A DNA stretch of 64,000 nt from Oikopleura dioica (Eukaryota > Chordata > Appendicularia > Copelata > Oikopleuridae): positions 3,162,001-3,226,000 of the forward strand of contig OU015569.1 of NCBI GenBank assembly GCA_907165135.1. The letters run 5' to 3'. The notes beneath the pieces are model-generated. The model saw nothing but the letters and a program-made list of their open reading frames with translations, searched no databases and was not told where the DNA came from. Below, one piece after another: positions 1 through 11,574 of this stretch (within the stretch, counting starts at the first letter, position 1; each line of letters begins with the position of its first letter). Both the position numbers and the translations under genes were made by a program.

Positions 1-28
1 TGCACAATTGAAAGAATCGAAGGTGAAG

Positions 29-1445
29 ATGCATCCTGCTGAAATGTTCACTGAGGACGATTTCAATTTTTTGAAACGAGCCTTTGATGAGAATTCGTAT
101 CCTTCCAAGGAGGATATCGACAGTTTCAGTAAGAAACTTGGCAAAAGTCATACACATATCGGTCAATGGTTCGGTAACAGAAGATATAAGGAAGAAAAAA
201 AATTCAGCGATACCCAAAGAAAGCGACTGAACGAGGAGTTCCAAAGAAGTGACGGAAAGCCATCGATAGAGAGCACGTACAATCTTTCCATGGAACTAAA
301 TTTGACCTGTTTGCAGATCTCTGACTGGCTAGGGTCGGCAACCCAACAAAAAAACTCTTGTTGGGTAGTGGTTTTTGTTTTGTTGGGTTTTTGTTCGTTT
401 TTTTCTGTTGGGTTTTTGTTGGGTTAGGTTTTTGTTGGGTTACTTTTTGTTGGGTTTTGTTTGGTTTTTGTTTGGTAAATTTTTGATTTCGGCAAAATAT
501 GACATGTCTTGAGAACAAATGATCCCGGATAATGAATACTTTTTAAATTCTTTGTTATTTCCCCATAATGAACCAAAAAAATGACCATGCAACTCATCAA
601 AAACATAACAGAAAACACAACAATAACCCGAAAAAAAAACCAAACAAAAACCCTACAAGAAAATTTCTTGTTGGGTAGTGGTTTTTATTTTGTTTGGTTT
701 TTGTTGGGTCATTTTTGTTGGGTTTTGTTGGGTATTTTTTGTTGGGTTGCCGACCCTAGCTGACTGGTTCAAGAGGAAGAATCGATCGTTAGCATTCAGA
801 GCTGAGAAGATTGAGCAAAAAAAGCCGCTGTACATGGAGTACGAAAAAAGTGACGGGTATCCATCGAGAGAGAGCATCAACAGGCTCTGCGTGGAGTTAA
901 ACTTAACGTTTAACCAAGTCTACGAGTGGTTCAATACGAGGAGAAAAAATACCAGGAGGCAAGAGGCAATCAGAGCTGTCCAGTTGGAAAAGCCGAGCTC
1001 TCGCCAAAACGATGCGAATGGCAGTGAAAAAAACATTGGAGTAGTTATCAAATCATCGGAAAATGCTCTTTACGCTCAAGGGACGGCGGAAATTTCCTTA
1101 AGACTTCAGTAAATTAGAATCTAATAGCTTTTTACTCTATCAATAGTGATTTTCCATGAAAAGATAAAAATTCAAAAGCTGCAGAAGGAAATCAAAGCCT
1201 TAAACAAGCCGTCAGAGATAGTGAAGGTAAATTTAATAATTTGATAGCTGAAAAAAATGATTAATTAAGCAGGCCAAGAAGATAAAGACAACAACGACTA
1301 CGAAAGCGACGATTCGGACTACGAAATAATCCAGACACGCTTAACACAAGTGACCTTCCACCCCGACTATAAACAAGTTTACAAAACACCCGAAGGAGAA
1401 TTTTTGCATGTTAAAGAACGCGATCTCGTTTTCGAAGATAAATAA
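29..1445 (+). CDS. Triple-homeodomain protein gene, interrupted by a MITE (5' end may lie outside window)
   Basis: The first in-window ATG is at 29. Homeodomain 1 (about 44-200) ends in WFGNRR and keeps Asn51. Homeodomain 2 (about 206-328 plus 768-808) is split by the insertion at 329-759. Across the insertion the frame rejoins exactly, giving the helix-3 motif ISDWFKRKNR. Homeodomain 3 (about 810-955) ends in YEWFNTRRK. Homeodomains 2 and 3 lack Asn51 (R and T instead), so they are divergent. The array resembles fast-evolving tandem-homeobox genes, and I cannot name an orthologue. The homeodomain frame runs to a stop at 1110-1112. Two downstream coding blocks, about 1162-1226 and 1270-1445, share one frame across a GTAAAT..AAG intron and encode an acidic tail (DYESDDSDYE). 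Their link to the homeodomain exon is not resolved. Role by family: DNA-binding transcription factor. In this allele the element introduces in-frame stops unless removed by splicing, so the gene may be broken. Confidence 0.72.
321..767. repeat. 8-bp target-site duplication bracketing the MITE
   Basis: CTGACTGG occurs at 321-328 and again at 760-767. Removing the element and one copy restores the open frame of the homeodomain (codons for S-D-W-F-K). This defines the exact insertion boundaries and strongly supports a single clean transposition event. Confidence 0.9.
329..759. mobile_element. Non-autonomous hAT-like MITE, 431 bp, recent insertion
   Basis: The element has perfect 25-bp terminal inverted repeats that begin CTAGGGTCGGCAACCC. 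They are flanked by a perfect 8-bp duplication, CTGACTGG, at 321-328 and 760-767. An 8-bp duplication and a (C)TAGGGTCGGCAA-type terminus are typical of hAT transposons. There is no transposase; the inside is low-complexity GTTGGG/TTTTG tracts around a unique core (about 485-610). Two direct copies of one segment (about 355-400 and 668-715, each beginning CTTGTTGGGTAGTGGTTTTT) suggest internal duplication. The insertion sits inside homeodomain 2 of the surrounding gene. Confidence 0.9.
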
Positions 1446-1459
1446 ACCTAACTATAAAT

Positions 1460-2962
1460 TTACCTTTGTGAGTGGCAGTGTAATAATCTGGCTTGATCGG
1501 GCAGCAGTTCTGATCCAAAAATACCCAGCTCGCCAGTCGAGTTAAACTTCTGAAACGTCACAGGAGCGCGCAGGTTTTTCAACGTTTTCAAACAATCTGG
1601 ATATTCCTTCGTCATGCATGTCTCGTCGTAGAGGTTGATCAATCCTGAGGTCGAACCGATCGAGAAAATTGTCTCCTGGTCGTTGACTCCTACAAAACAA
1701 GCTCTAGAAAGACGAAAGCAGGAATATAAATTTTACCTAGAGACGTGCATCCCGCCATATCTTGAAAACTGTGAACTGGCTCCATTTTTCGCAGATCGAA
1801 AGTCATCACTTGGCCGCATTCTGACAGCGTCCACATTCTATTCCCGTCTTTTGACATTTTTACATCAACATTCTGTTCTGTGGCGCTTTGCAGCACTCCC
1901 ACGACTTCCTTGTTCTTCTCTGAAAAGGATTTGTAAGTTCACTGATGACCTCTTGCTGAAATCAAGGAAGAGGAGAAGTACTTACTCGAAACGATGTGAA
2001 TAGGTCCATCTCTTGATGTAAAGGCCAGGTATTTGGACTCGTAGCTTGTGTAAAACTGTTCCACGCGATGCTTCCGATCTCTGCCTTTGATGAACGGCGT
2101 TCTAGTTATCGCGCCCGACTCCAAATCATGACTATAAAACCACTGGACATGGGAGGTGGCGAGGCACTCGTTTCTCGAAATAATGCGCGCGCATTTGATG
2201 TGAAAGTTGTCAAGGCGGATCGCTTGTAAAAGCGGGTTTTCACGACCGTCGATCTGAAAATTTACGTTCGAAAATATTTTCAAATCGTAAAAACTCTCTC
2301 AAGGCAAGTTCTAGAGACAATGCATATATGTCTCTCTCTTTCTTTTTCTAACCTTGAACATCGCCAAAGTGTCCGCTTGAGTGAGCATCGCCGCTGGAGC
2401 GTGGGGATGAAAATCAAAGCCAGAAATCGGCAGTCCGCCGAGTCCCCCAATGACGAGCGTTCCTACTTCCTCGATATCGATCTCGCCCTGTGGGAGGACT
2501 CCACGGCGTTTCGAGAAGATCTTCCCACTGAAGTTCTCCTCGTCTTCAGCGACCGGCTTTACGTTGAGCCACGCGCCGCTAAACTCGGCGAATTTCATTT
2601 CTGCCACTTTTTTTCTCTCGACATCATCATCCTCATCGTGCCACACGCAATCTTCTTCATCTTCGTCGACCGTCGGGGGCGTCTGTTCTTGAACTGTTTT
2701 TACTGGCGTTTCCGATGTTTCTTCATTGTCAGAGTCAATCACTTCACTTGATGCAGTGGAAACGACGCTCTGCTTCATTTTCTTCCCAAACAACCTCTCC
2801 ATTAGAGATTCCTCGGACTCGGAGTCTACAATAACGATTATGCCAGTATAAGTACATCTTCCACTTACCAGAATCGGACTTGTTAGCGTTCTGCTCGTCA
2901 TCCTTTCTTTCTTCGTTATTTTTCTTTAGCACAATCGCCGCTTTTCGCTTATTCTTTATCAT
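1460..2962 (-). CDS. UTP18: U3 snoRNA-associated protein 18 (small-subunit processome WD40 protein)
   Basis: Five exons (2962-2869, 2825-2353, 2253-1986, 1919-1737, 1689-1460) sum to 1248 nt, 415 aa, all phases consistent with GT-AG introns. The acidic segment with CVWHDEDDD followed by a seven-bladed WD40 region matches the UTP18/WDR50 family, which acts in the nucleolar SSU processome in early 18S rRNA processing. Family landmarks include the IPISGFDFHPHAP-like first blade and FTSRDGPIHIVS in the middle. The protein is shorter than human UTP18 (about 556 aa): the N-terminal region is reduced and it ends in HCHSQR, where the family normally has about 45 more residues. The ATG at 2962 is preceded by GGATTTCAG|A, a 3'-splice-like site. 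The stop is only 14 bp from the convergent stop of the homeobox gene. Confidence 0.85.
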
Positions 2963-3116
2963 TCTGAAATCCGCAAGGTTGAAGCGTTTTGTGTAATCAT
3001 GAAGAGAGCAGCTTTTTTTAATATTAAGAGGATCAGGCTTTGCAAATCTTTGTAAATCAATGGCTTTTTTAAATAAATATTACGCTGAAGTAGATTCGAT
3101 TTGTGAAGTTGTGGAA

Positions 3117-4011
3117 TTAACGATTCTTCGACTCCTTGTCCACGCTACGAGGAGAAAGAACCTTCTTTCGCTGAAGAAAAAAATGATAACGGTCGCTTTA
3201 GAGACGGGAGGATTACCTGACGGAACATGTGACTGTATAATTGAGGGAAGTAGATTACATACAGCGGAATAATTCCAATTAGAACGTAATAATAGTCGAA
3301 GGAGAGATTCCATGTGTTCGGAAGGCCCCAAGAGTAAAGCTTCGAGCTATGAACCACTGGAAGTGCTCTACAATCAAATTTCAATAGAAACAGGTGTTAG
3401 CAAAGTGGACTGTACTTTGTGATGCAGATGAGCTCGCCAGTAACGCCCATGGGATAGAGTACGATGAAGAGAGTGTATCGAAGGTATGTGAGGATGAAAG
3501 GCGTCATGTTGAGTTGGTTGAAGGCATAATAGCTGAAAACGTTAGGACTTAGATAAGCAACATTTGAATCTTATCGGAAAACCACAGCTCATGATTTAAG
3601 ATCCTACTCTGCTTACGTGTATCTGATAACTTCTGTGACAGTCCAAGCAGCAAGGATTAAAACATATCCCCATGAGTTTTGCGTCTGGGGGACCGGAAAC
3701 AAAACCCCCAAATAAGAAACAATCGGGATGAGACTTGGAAGGCAGTGAGCATCACCGATGACTTGACGAATCCCACAGCTGCGTTGAAAACTTCAAGCAA
3801 GGCAGCTGTCTGGAAAATGAATAACGACTTTTCCGTGGCGCTAAATCAAAATTTTTCCTGCAAAGGAATTTGACGCGAATGCTTACCGGAACAGATGCTT
3901 GACATGGCCGCTGTGATTGTATTCTCTAACTGCAGCCCAGCCGATCGATGCCCAGCCAGCAGCGAGAATGACGTTATATAAGAGTAAATACGCACGATGC
4001 AGCCCGGTCAT
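3117..4011 (-). CDS. HACD: Very-long-chain 3-hydroxyacyl-CoA dehydratase (PTPLA family)
   Basis: Exons are visible on the minus strand at about 4011-3887, 3827-3625, 3535-3420, 3370-3235 and 3170-3117. They encode a multi-pass ER membrane protein of the fatty-acid elongation cycle, which dehydrates 3-hydroxyacyl-CoA. Diagnostic stretches are [16 protein letters not shown], then [17 protein letters not shown], which carries the Tyr and Glu that sit seven residues apart in the family active site. [14 protein letters not shown] and [16 protein letters not shown] follow. The QVSSRLF and SFDYYY motifs favour HACD1/2 over HACD3, and no CS domain is evident. The C-terminus (SVDKESKNR) is short. ATG 4011 is immediately preceded by TTTATCAG, so the upstream boundary may be a trans- or cis-splice acceptor. 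The first intron junction was not resolved to phase. Confidence 0.85.
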
Positions 4012-4326
4012 CTGATAAAGGCAATTTATTCTCTTTACATTTTTACAGTAGAGGTGTGTTCAAGATTCAAATGGCAAGAAGTTCAATTATTTAGGTGTCA
4101 GACTAGAGAGCTAGAACTTGGAAAGAAAGAAAGCGAAGCACGTTTTTCATGCCTTTTTGTTTCCTTTCGGTATTAGGTAAGTCTAAAGGATCATGCGAGC
4201 AGCTGTGTTTTTGTTGAAGAAAATCAGTCGGTGAAGAAGTTTAACAGAATTCGGCTTGAAGAACAAAAAAATTGAAGAAAGTAATTAACAATGCTGTGGT
4301 CTAAAATTGAGTTGTTGAGGTAATCA

Positions 4327-7300
4327 TCAGCTGTTATCATCTCGAGCTTGGGTCTAAAAGGGCGCATTAGAAAAGTATTTGAAAGATGCATTCAAGGGCT
4401 ACCTTAAGTCGGACGAATTCCTTAGCGAGCTCGTCGGTAGCACGCTGAGAAAGAATGCGTAAAATTGTGCAGCCAGTGTCGTCGAACTTTTCCCGCTTGA
4501 CGAGTGTCGCCCAGACAGCACAAGAGCCTGTAATCAATTCATTTTGAACTGAACTTTGAACTGAGCTTGCTTGTACCTTTGTTGAGGACTGGTCCGAGAT
4601 TGATGCTAGTTGATCCAACGAGCTTGTCAATACCCATCACCCACCAGTCTTTGCACGAGATATTGAGCTCGAAGGAGCCGGCTTCTTCCGTGGAAGGGAG
4701 CGTGAAACTGAAGTGTTAATTAACGAGAGGCAGAGAGAGAAAAAGGAGAGGTTACTTGGCAGTTTCGTTGAATTTAGGACTCTTTTGGTTCTTCTTGGCT
4801 TTTGTCGTAAAGACCCGCTTGTAAGGCTTCAATGCTGGTCCCATGATGTTGAGCTCGATATAAGGCCTAGTGTATGGTTAGTTTTTCTACTAGAAAAAGA
4901 AGATGATTACTTAAATGCGGCTTTCCATTTGAGATTCTGAGCGGAGACGACGGTAACACTCAGCGTCTTCTGCTGATTAATTTGACGCAAATCTATTTGA
5001 AGATTAACTTCCCCAAATGACTCCAACTCCTTTGGAATGTCTTTTTGTGTTTCGATAAATCTCTTGATCAGGTTATCTGGGAAAAATGAATTGAAGAAAA
5101 ATAGAAGAAGATGAGATTCTCTTGCAAGTCTAAAAAACTAAAGAGAAGGATTACCTGTGGAGAGCGTGTATAAAGATAGCGCATATTGAAGTGATTTGAG
5201 ATCGTTTGATTTACTCAAGAAGCCCTTCTTGAGGCCCATGTTGTCAGAGTGGAAATAAATCTTCAAATTTTCAATCGCACATTCCATTATCGCGCAGTGT
5301 CTAGGAGTCAGTGTTTTCTCAGTCGCTCCGATTCCGCCAGATATACCGCCTTGTACAACGCTCGCAGCACCCGAAAGGCTTCCAGTCAATGTTCCAGATA
5401 GAGCTGAGCTCTTCAGGTTCGATCCAAACTTGCGCCCGAGCTCTAGTGCACTTTTACCAGCGTTGAGAAGCATGTTCCCAGATGTAGATGGGAGAACGAC
5501 CTGTTTCTCAATCGTGTTCAACAAAATCTTCCATAAAGCTTTAAGCACTCTTTTCAGGACCGTCTTCTCCGCCGATTGCGAAAATAGCTCGAAAGAATCG
5601 TCGAGAGTCGACAGCACAGGGGAGAGAATGTTATCCGTCTCTACCATTACATCTGGATCGGTAGCGGGAGCTTCAGGACCTTTAACTTCGTAAAGCATTT
5701 CGCCCATTTGCTTGACGCCCTCGTTTATTCGAGCGAGGAAGGACTCGCCGAAGATAACTGACAATTCGTCGAGCTTGTTACTGTGCTTGTTTTGCAAGTC
5801 TTTGAGAATCTCTTGAGCAGATGGGGCGAGCGAATCGCCACCCATCATTTCGTACATCTTTTCTAGCTGCACTCGACTTTGCTGGACGTTGTTCATCAAG
5901 ATACATGCCTTTTCTTCGTCCGAGCAGTATTCGCGGAAATCAGCATGGATAAGTCGTACATATTCCATCAAGACATTATCAATCGTCCTCGAAAAGCGCT
6001 GCATGTAACAACCGCGCACTTCTGGATTTGGACAGTCAAGCTTGCGAATGACCTCGAATGATTGATTCATCTGCGTAAAGATATCCACTACCGAACATGA
6101 AAACAATGCCATATCAGTACTTGTCGCAAAGTTCTCCTTTTTATCGCGCTCGTAAGCGCCAGTGAGGAATTTCATCGAAATCGTTTCGTTTTCCTCGAGC
6201 CAGTCCAAAGTGAACGTCTGGAATAATGCCGGATATTCGGGCGTCATGTCGCCGTATGCTGGTAGACTGAGGACGTATTCTTTGAACAACCATTTCACCT
6301 TGAACTGGAGGTTCATGTAATCGGTCGTCGAACAGAGCTTCTGCTCAGCGTGCTCGTCCATTGCCCGGCGGAGATCGTCAATGTACAATTTCCAAAGCTC
6401 GATGGCCGATATTTCGAAAATGCTAAATCCTTCCAAAACATTCATCGAGTTCGAATAAACAGTTTTGTCCTCCTCGATGATGAAGCCGCAGAGAGTGATC
6501 AGCTTCGTCCAAAAATCCAACGATTTTAGACTCGTGTGCCCTTGTTCAACAGGATCCCAAGGAGTTTCATCCCCAAGCTCGCGGGAAAACAATTCGTGAC
6601 AATTAGAAAAGATGTAATTGTAGCTGCCTGCTACGCTTGCTCGCACGCATTCAGCGATGACATCTTTCGGTGGCACTTGATTGGAGAGCTGAAGAACTTC
6701 GGTCTTGAAAACGGATATTTGATTGAGAAGGCCGACGATCGAGCTTAAATCGTGGAGCCGTTGCTTGTCTGAGGCAGGGAAGTTCTCCCGATAGCTAGAG
6801 AGATCAATGCGGAGAGAGTTGTGCACTTGATCCAGGATGCTCTTGAAACGGGAGGAACCGAAGTTGGATGAGTTGAAACGCCTGCAGGGAGATATCTAAA
6901 ACAATTGTTTGACATATCATGATTTTGTTTATGCACTACCTGTGTGAACGAATCAGAAGTATAAAATTTGATAATTTTCTCTAAAAGCCTCGTCATGTAC
7001 CAAGGAACACCAGGCAACATATACTTCGTGGCCAAGCAGCTAAAATGCACCATCTCGGCGTAAATGGGTTCTATTCCGTAACGCACAGCGAATTCAGAGA
7101 CAATTTCGTTTTCCGGCAATTCGAAGAAGCGTTTCACCTCGTTGCCTTCTGGTTCGGGTAGTTTTGGGATGTCTTCATTTTTCGAACAGATGAATATGAA
7201 TAAACTTTCGTGGAGAGCGTTGTACTGGAGATGGTAGGGTGCGACTTTTTCTTCTCCCTTGATTTCACAGTTGATCGTCAGTTTGATCGCTCCTAAGAAT

Positions 7301-10107
7301 CATTGTTGATTGCGAAAAAATGGCAGGAGTTGATTACCTGATACAAGTGACTTTTCCGATCGCTTTTCAAGGTTGTACCAGAGCTCATTATCTCCCGAGA
7401 GCGTGCGCACCTCAATGACAGTCTGTCCGAGAAAGTCATCACTTTCTCTGAACAATTTCGATTTGACCTTGGACTTGATGTCATTGTCCTCGTCCCAAAC
7501 GCGCACTTTAATTCGATCCGTGGAGTTGGAACAGTCAAAGTGGAACTGCTCGTTCCACACTGGATTCAAATTTTTGTGAATTGTCTTTGTTCGTTTTTGG
7601 TTCCTGTTTCCGATTTGAACGGAGACGTATGGATCAGAAGTTCCGGTCTTGTCCTTAGGCGCCAAGCCTTGAGCTTCGTGCACTTTAATCGAAAGCTATT
7701 TTTTGGATTTAAATTCAACAAATGTCTACTAGACAAGTTGGCTGAATCATCATCATTCTCGCGTACTAATAAAATATTAAAATCCATTCCTTTGCACGCC
7801 ACTGGCTTGTTCCATCCAAAATACTTTGCCGCGCCGCGTTCAGCGCTCGCCCATGATCCTCGTCATTGACTCCAAACACCTGCCGTAGGATGTCGAAAAC
7901 GGCAGGGGAGGATTCAACGCGGTTCTCCATCGACTTGTTCATCACGGAAATGATTCTTTGAGTCTGCTCTCCGAGGCTTTCTTTCTTCGAGCTTCGTTCT
8001 GCCGCACGCTGGAGGCAGTCGGCGTTGATCAGATCTTGGCATTTTTCGTGGCAGATCAGTCGGCATTCGCTGCAACGCATTCCCTGAAATAAAAGACAGT
8101 TTATTTTCAAGCGCTAGAATAATAAATCACCTGACGAGCGAGGCCCCAAAGTAGCCCCCTGCATTCCTCGCAGCACACAGGCCGAGGAGCAGTGTAAACT
8201 TCAAAATTATGCGGCGTCGTGTTTGAAATAGGATATATAAGTGCCTTTCCAAGCGTTCTTAAAAATATAAAGAAAAAAATCATTCATTAGCGAAATTGAA
8301 TAATTAATTAGCCCGTTAAAAGGGATGATTAACTAGTAGGTGCACCCAATAATATATTTCTTGGGTCGCATGGCCACAAGGTCCTTAAAAAAGAAGAAGA
8401 GTATTTCACTTTTTCACTTGCTGTGTTGAATAATATATTTGAACACTGTGCCTGTAGTGTTTTCTTATAAACATGCTGTTTCAATTCGTTGTCCTGGAAG
8501 CTGGCACGCGAGTTCAGTAAAGCAGTGGTGATTCCCGTCTTTTGACGATTCATTAGTTCGGCAGTGAGTTCTTGCATCAATGGAATGGAGTTTTTTCGCC
8601 GCACAAGGGTTGTAAAGAGACCAATTTCGGTAATAAGCACGGCGCGTTATTTTTATTTAATTTTGAAACGACACTTGAAAAATTGAAAACGCAGAAGAAA
8701 TTTGAATCAAGAACGTTTACAACCCCGAAAGCAATTTGAAATTGGGCATTGAGTCTATCGAGCTGAGGAAGTTGGAGGCGATGGCTTGGACGCCCCAGCC
8801 GGATTTGCGGATCTTGGGAATGTCGGCACCATTGCCTTCGTTGTCGCTCTCGCGGATCTTCACACGGATCTTGTTTACCGCTTGAATCCAGCGGAACTTG
8901 GCCACGGAAAAGTTTTGGTCGTCCAAGTCGATGCCAGTTATGCTGTCGCGCACAAAGGAGAGCTGAGTGGTGCGCCGCGTCGACCCGCTGTTATCCTCGG
9001 TTCTGTCGGGTCTTTCATCGGATCTAGCACGGTTTATGCTGTGCTCGTTGTTTCGTTCGTTCGTATGTTCTTTTGGCGTAAATGGCACTCGCGAGGAGTC
9101 ATGAGAAGTCTTGATTTCTTCGTTTATTATCTGAGAAGGCAATTTGTGATATTCCTCCAAAGGCGATGCCGGGACGTCCTCCCCAATCAGAGAAGGCTTG
9201 ACAAAACTATTGTCGGTTTCCGATTTCGGATTCGAGAACTGGCGTTTCGGGCTCTTCCTGTTCGAGCAGAGCGCTTGCTCGCTCAGGCGTGATTCAGTTT
9301 CGCTTCCAAAGTTCTCCACGTGTTGATCGCACTCGGCTTTTTCTTCGATGCTTGTTTGGCAAAACTGCTCCTCGTCAGAGTAGAGCTTGTCTTCTGCGAG
9401 CTCATCTTCCTCGTGATAGCACTCGTGGTCCGAATTGTCGAACTCGATCCCGTCGAAGCCGTCAAAGCGCCAGTCGGATTCGAATGACGTCTGGAGAAGG
9501 AGGATTTCTTCCAGCGTCAAATCGGAGCCAGACTCGAACCTAAATAGTTGAAAATCACGCTATTCTCATTAATTGTAATTGATTTGCAATTGATGTGAAT
9601 TATTCAAGGAATAGATAAATAGATTCACCAAGATAACAAAATAAACCATTAATGCATTATTGAAACGTTCCAAGCCAGGATCGTTGATTTAACCCACCTT
9701 GACTCGACGAGCAGCTCATGGCAAGTTAACCGGTGCCCGCGAACTTTCGATGAGCCGACCGCCGTCGGGAGAAGTTCTTCGTACATCTGAAGCCACTTCG
9801 GCCCGCATTTCGGATCTGCGAGCGGCGTCTCTTCCGACGAAGCAGAAATCTCCTCGAAAGGAATACAAGCAGTGCCTAGGATCTTGTCCCAAAGAAAACC
9901 CTTCTCCCAGACTTCCAGTGTCACCATTTTGTCTCCGATCTTGTTGCTCGGGAGTTCAAAGCAAAACTCCTGTTCCCAGGCGGGCTGCTTTCCAGAGCGC
10001 TCGACCGACTGAGCTTTTAAATTATCGACTTTGATGGAGACATAGAAGTTGGAAGAAGTGTTGTCCGGCAGATCAAGGTTACCGCGGTGGATCTTCAAGC
10101 ACTTCAA
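4327..10107 (-). CDS. UNC13: Munc13/UNC13 synaptic vesicle priming protein
   Basis: A multi-exon gene read right to left. C2A domain at about 10107-9660 ([28 protein letters not shown]). Acidic linker 9520-8960. A calmodulin-site-like segment [17 protein letters not shown] near 8900. HVYKKTLQA and a C1 diacylglycerol-binding domain at about 8460-8000 ([18 protein letters not shown]). C2B at 7683-7330 ([15 protein letters not shown]). The MUN domain spans 7137-5138, including a 562-aa exon. C2C at 5050-4330 ends [14 protein letters not shown] then [10 protein letters not shown]. Presence of C2A and the calmodulin-like site indicates the Munc13-1/2/3 type rather than UNC13D/BAIAP3. The protein opens syntaxin-1 and primes vesicles for SNARE-driven exocytosis. 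The first codons are unclear: the C2A frame has no ATG here, so a short 5' exon probably lies further right. Confidence 0.93.
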
Positions 10108-11574
10108 GGGGATATATTTTTATATTATAATATTTATAACATAAATTATATAAAAAGATGTTTTTGATTGAGAAAAGAGGCAATTCATATAAATAGAAAA
10201 TTGATTTCTAGCAATTAGTCTTCTATGTCTTCAAAAATTATTAAAAGTGACTAAGGCGGCTAAAAAGGATGCTAATTTTAATAAATCCCCACGCAAAAGT
10301 GCCATGTGGCGTTAGCCGGATTCACTTCAAATCCCATACGTCACATGTTCCATACGTCGGGAGTTGAGCTCTTTTTCGTTGTGCTCCCATTTTGGCTCCA
10401 CGGTCATCTGAATGCGGATAGCGGTTAGTTTTTCTTTTTTTCTAATAAATCTCTAGTAGAAGGCACGATGTCGAGAATATAGTATTATGACCAAGGTTAG
10501 TATTGTGACGCAGGGCGACATCTAGTCTTAGCAAAAACAAAACTCAACCCCGCTCAGCGCCCGATCAATATCCCCGGTGTAATTTTTTAACAATAAATTC
10601 ACAGCCACTTTTATCATATCGATGAGAATCCTAATCGATCGATCTCAGGCCCGCTTCTTCTACTTTATCAGCTTTTCAAAAAATAATTAGAATATCAAAT
10701 ACTAAACTCAAAGAAATAAAACTGGAAAGATGAAGCTCAATTTTTCATTTATTATAGGAATTTTCAACGTGAGTTAAATAGCGAAAAATAATATGGAACT
10801 GACGGATAGTATGTAAGAATACCAGAGAAACAGTTCTTTCAGGAATATAGTATAGTACGTAGGAATATGGAAATTCCAGAAGAAAAAAAAAGTTAGAAGT
10901 CGCATTTGCACTTAGAATTGTGGATCATAGAAGAAGAAAATAAGAAGAAGAATATGAACTATGATATTTAAAATATGAATGAGTTTTTCAGGGAAGAATA
11001 TTGTACATAGGAAAAATAAAAAAGAAGCAAGTTTAAAAAAGCACGTGGTGTTGGATTCAGCAGTCACAGCAGCAGTGTTTGCGAAGAATTTTCGGACGGG
11101 CATGGTAGTGCATTACTGTATTAATATGTTCAGAAATAATGGTGCCAGAGGCAAATGATAAGCGTTCAGGAAGGTCTAGCACCTTTACGATCTTGCTTAG
11201 GCGAAATTGATTTTTTTTTTATTTAGAGATTAGGTAATATCGTTTATTCTGTTTCTTGAAATGACGAAGGAAAGAAAAAAAGGGATCAGGGAGGGTAGGG
11301 AAAGTTACGAACTTCGCGATAGTGAAATTCGGTAATGGTCGTTTTTTTTCTTGAATGACGGAAAAGGAAGGAGGGATTGGGGAGGATTGAAAGAATCATA
11401 TGAAACGTTGCTACAGAAAGGTTTTTGGCTCGAGGTAAGACAAGGTTAATATAATATATTACTGTACATAAATACTGATTATAGAATATGAAAAATCCAT
11501 ATCAGAGAAGGAGTACGCGATAGAGATAGAATACTTAATAGTTAGATACTGTAATTATGAACTTTGAAAAAAAG
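10108..11574. other. Intergenic region upstream of UNC13, no convincing gene
   Basis: About 1.5 kb, mostly AT-rich, with purine-rich GAAGAAAATAAGAAGAA tracts (about 10880-11050) and two related purine-rich stretches (11270-11310 and 11350-11390). It probably holds the UNC13 promoter and missing first exon(s), since the UNC13 C2A exon has no start codon, and the RALGAPA 3' UTR. The only long open frame (10912-11103, minus) is low-complexity and not supported. Confidence 0.5.

Noticed and set aside
360-480. GTTGGG/TTTTG runs looking like telomere-type repeats
   Set aside because: They are bounded by the MITE's inverted repeats and are its subterminal low-complexity sequence, not telomeric TTAGGG.
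8786-9292. 168-aa plus-strand ORF opposite UNC13
   Set aside because: Antisense shadow of the acidic UNC13 linker exon, which has clear family context on the minus strand.
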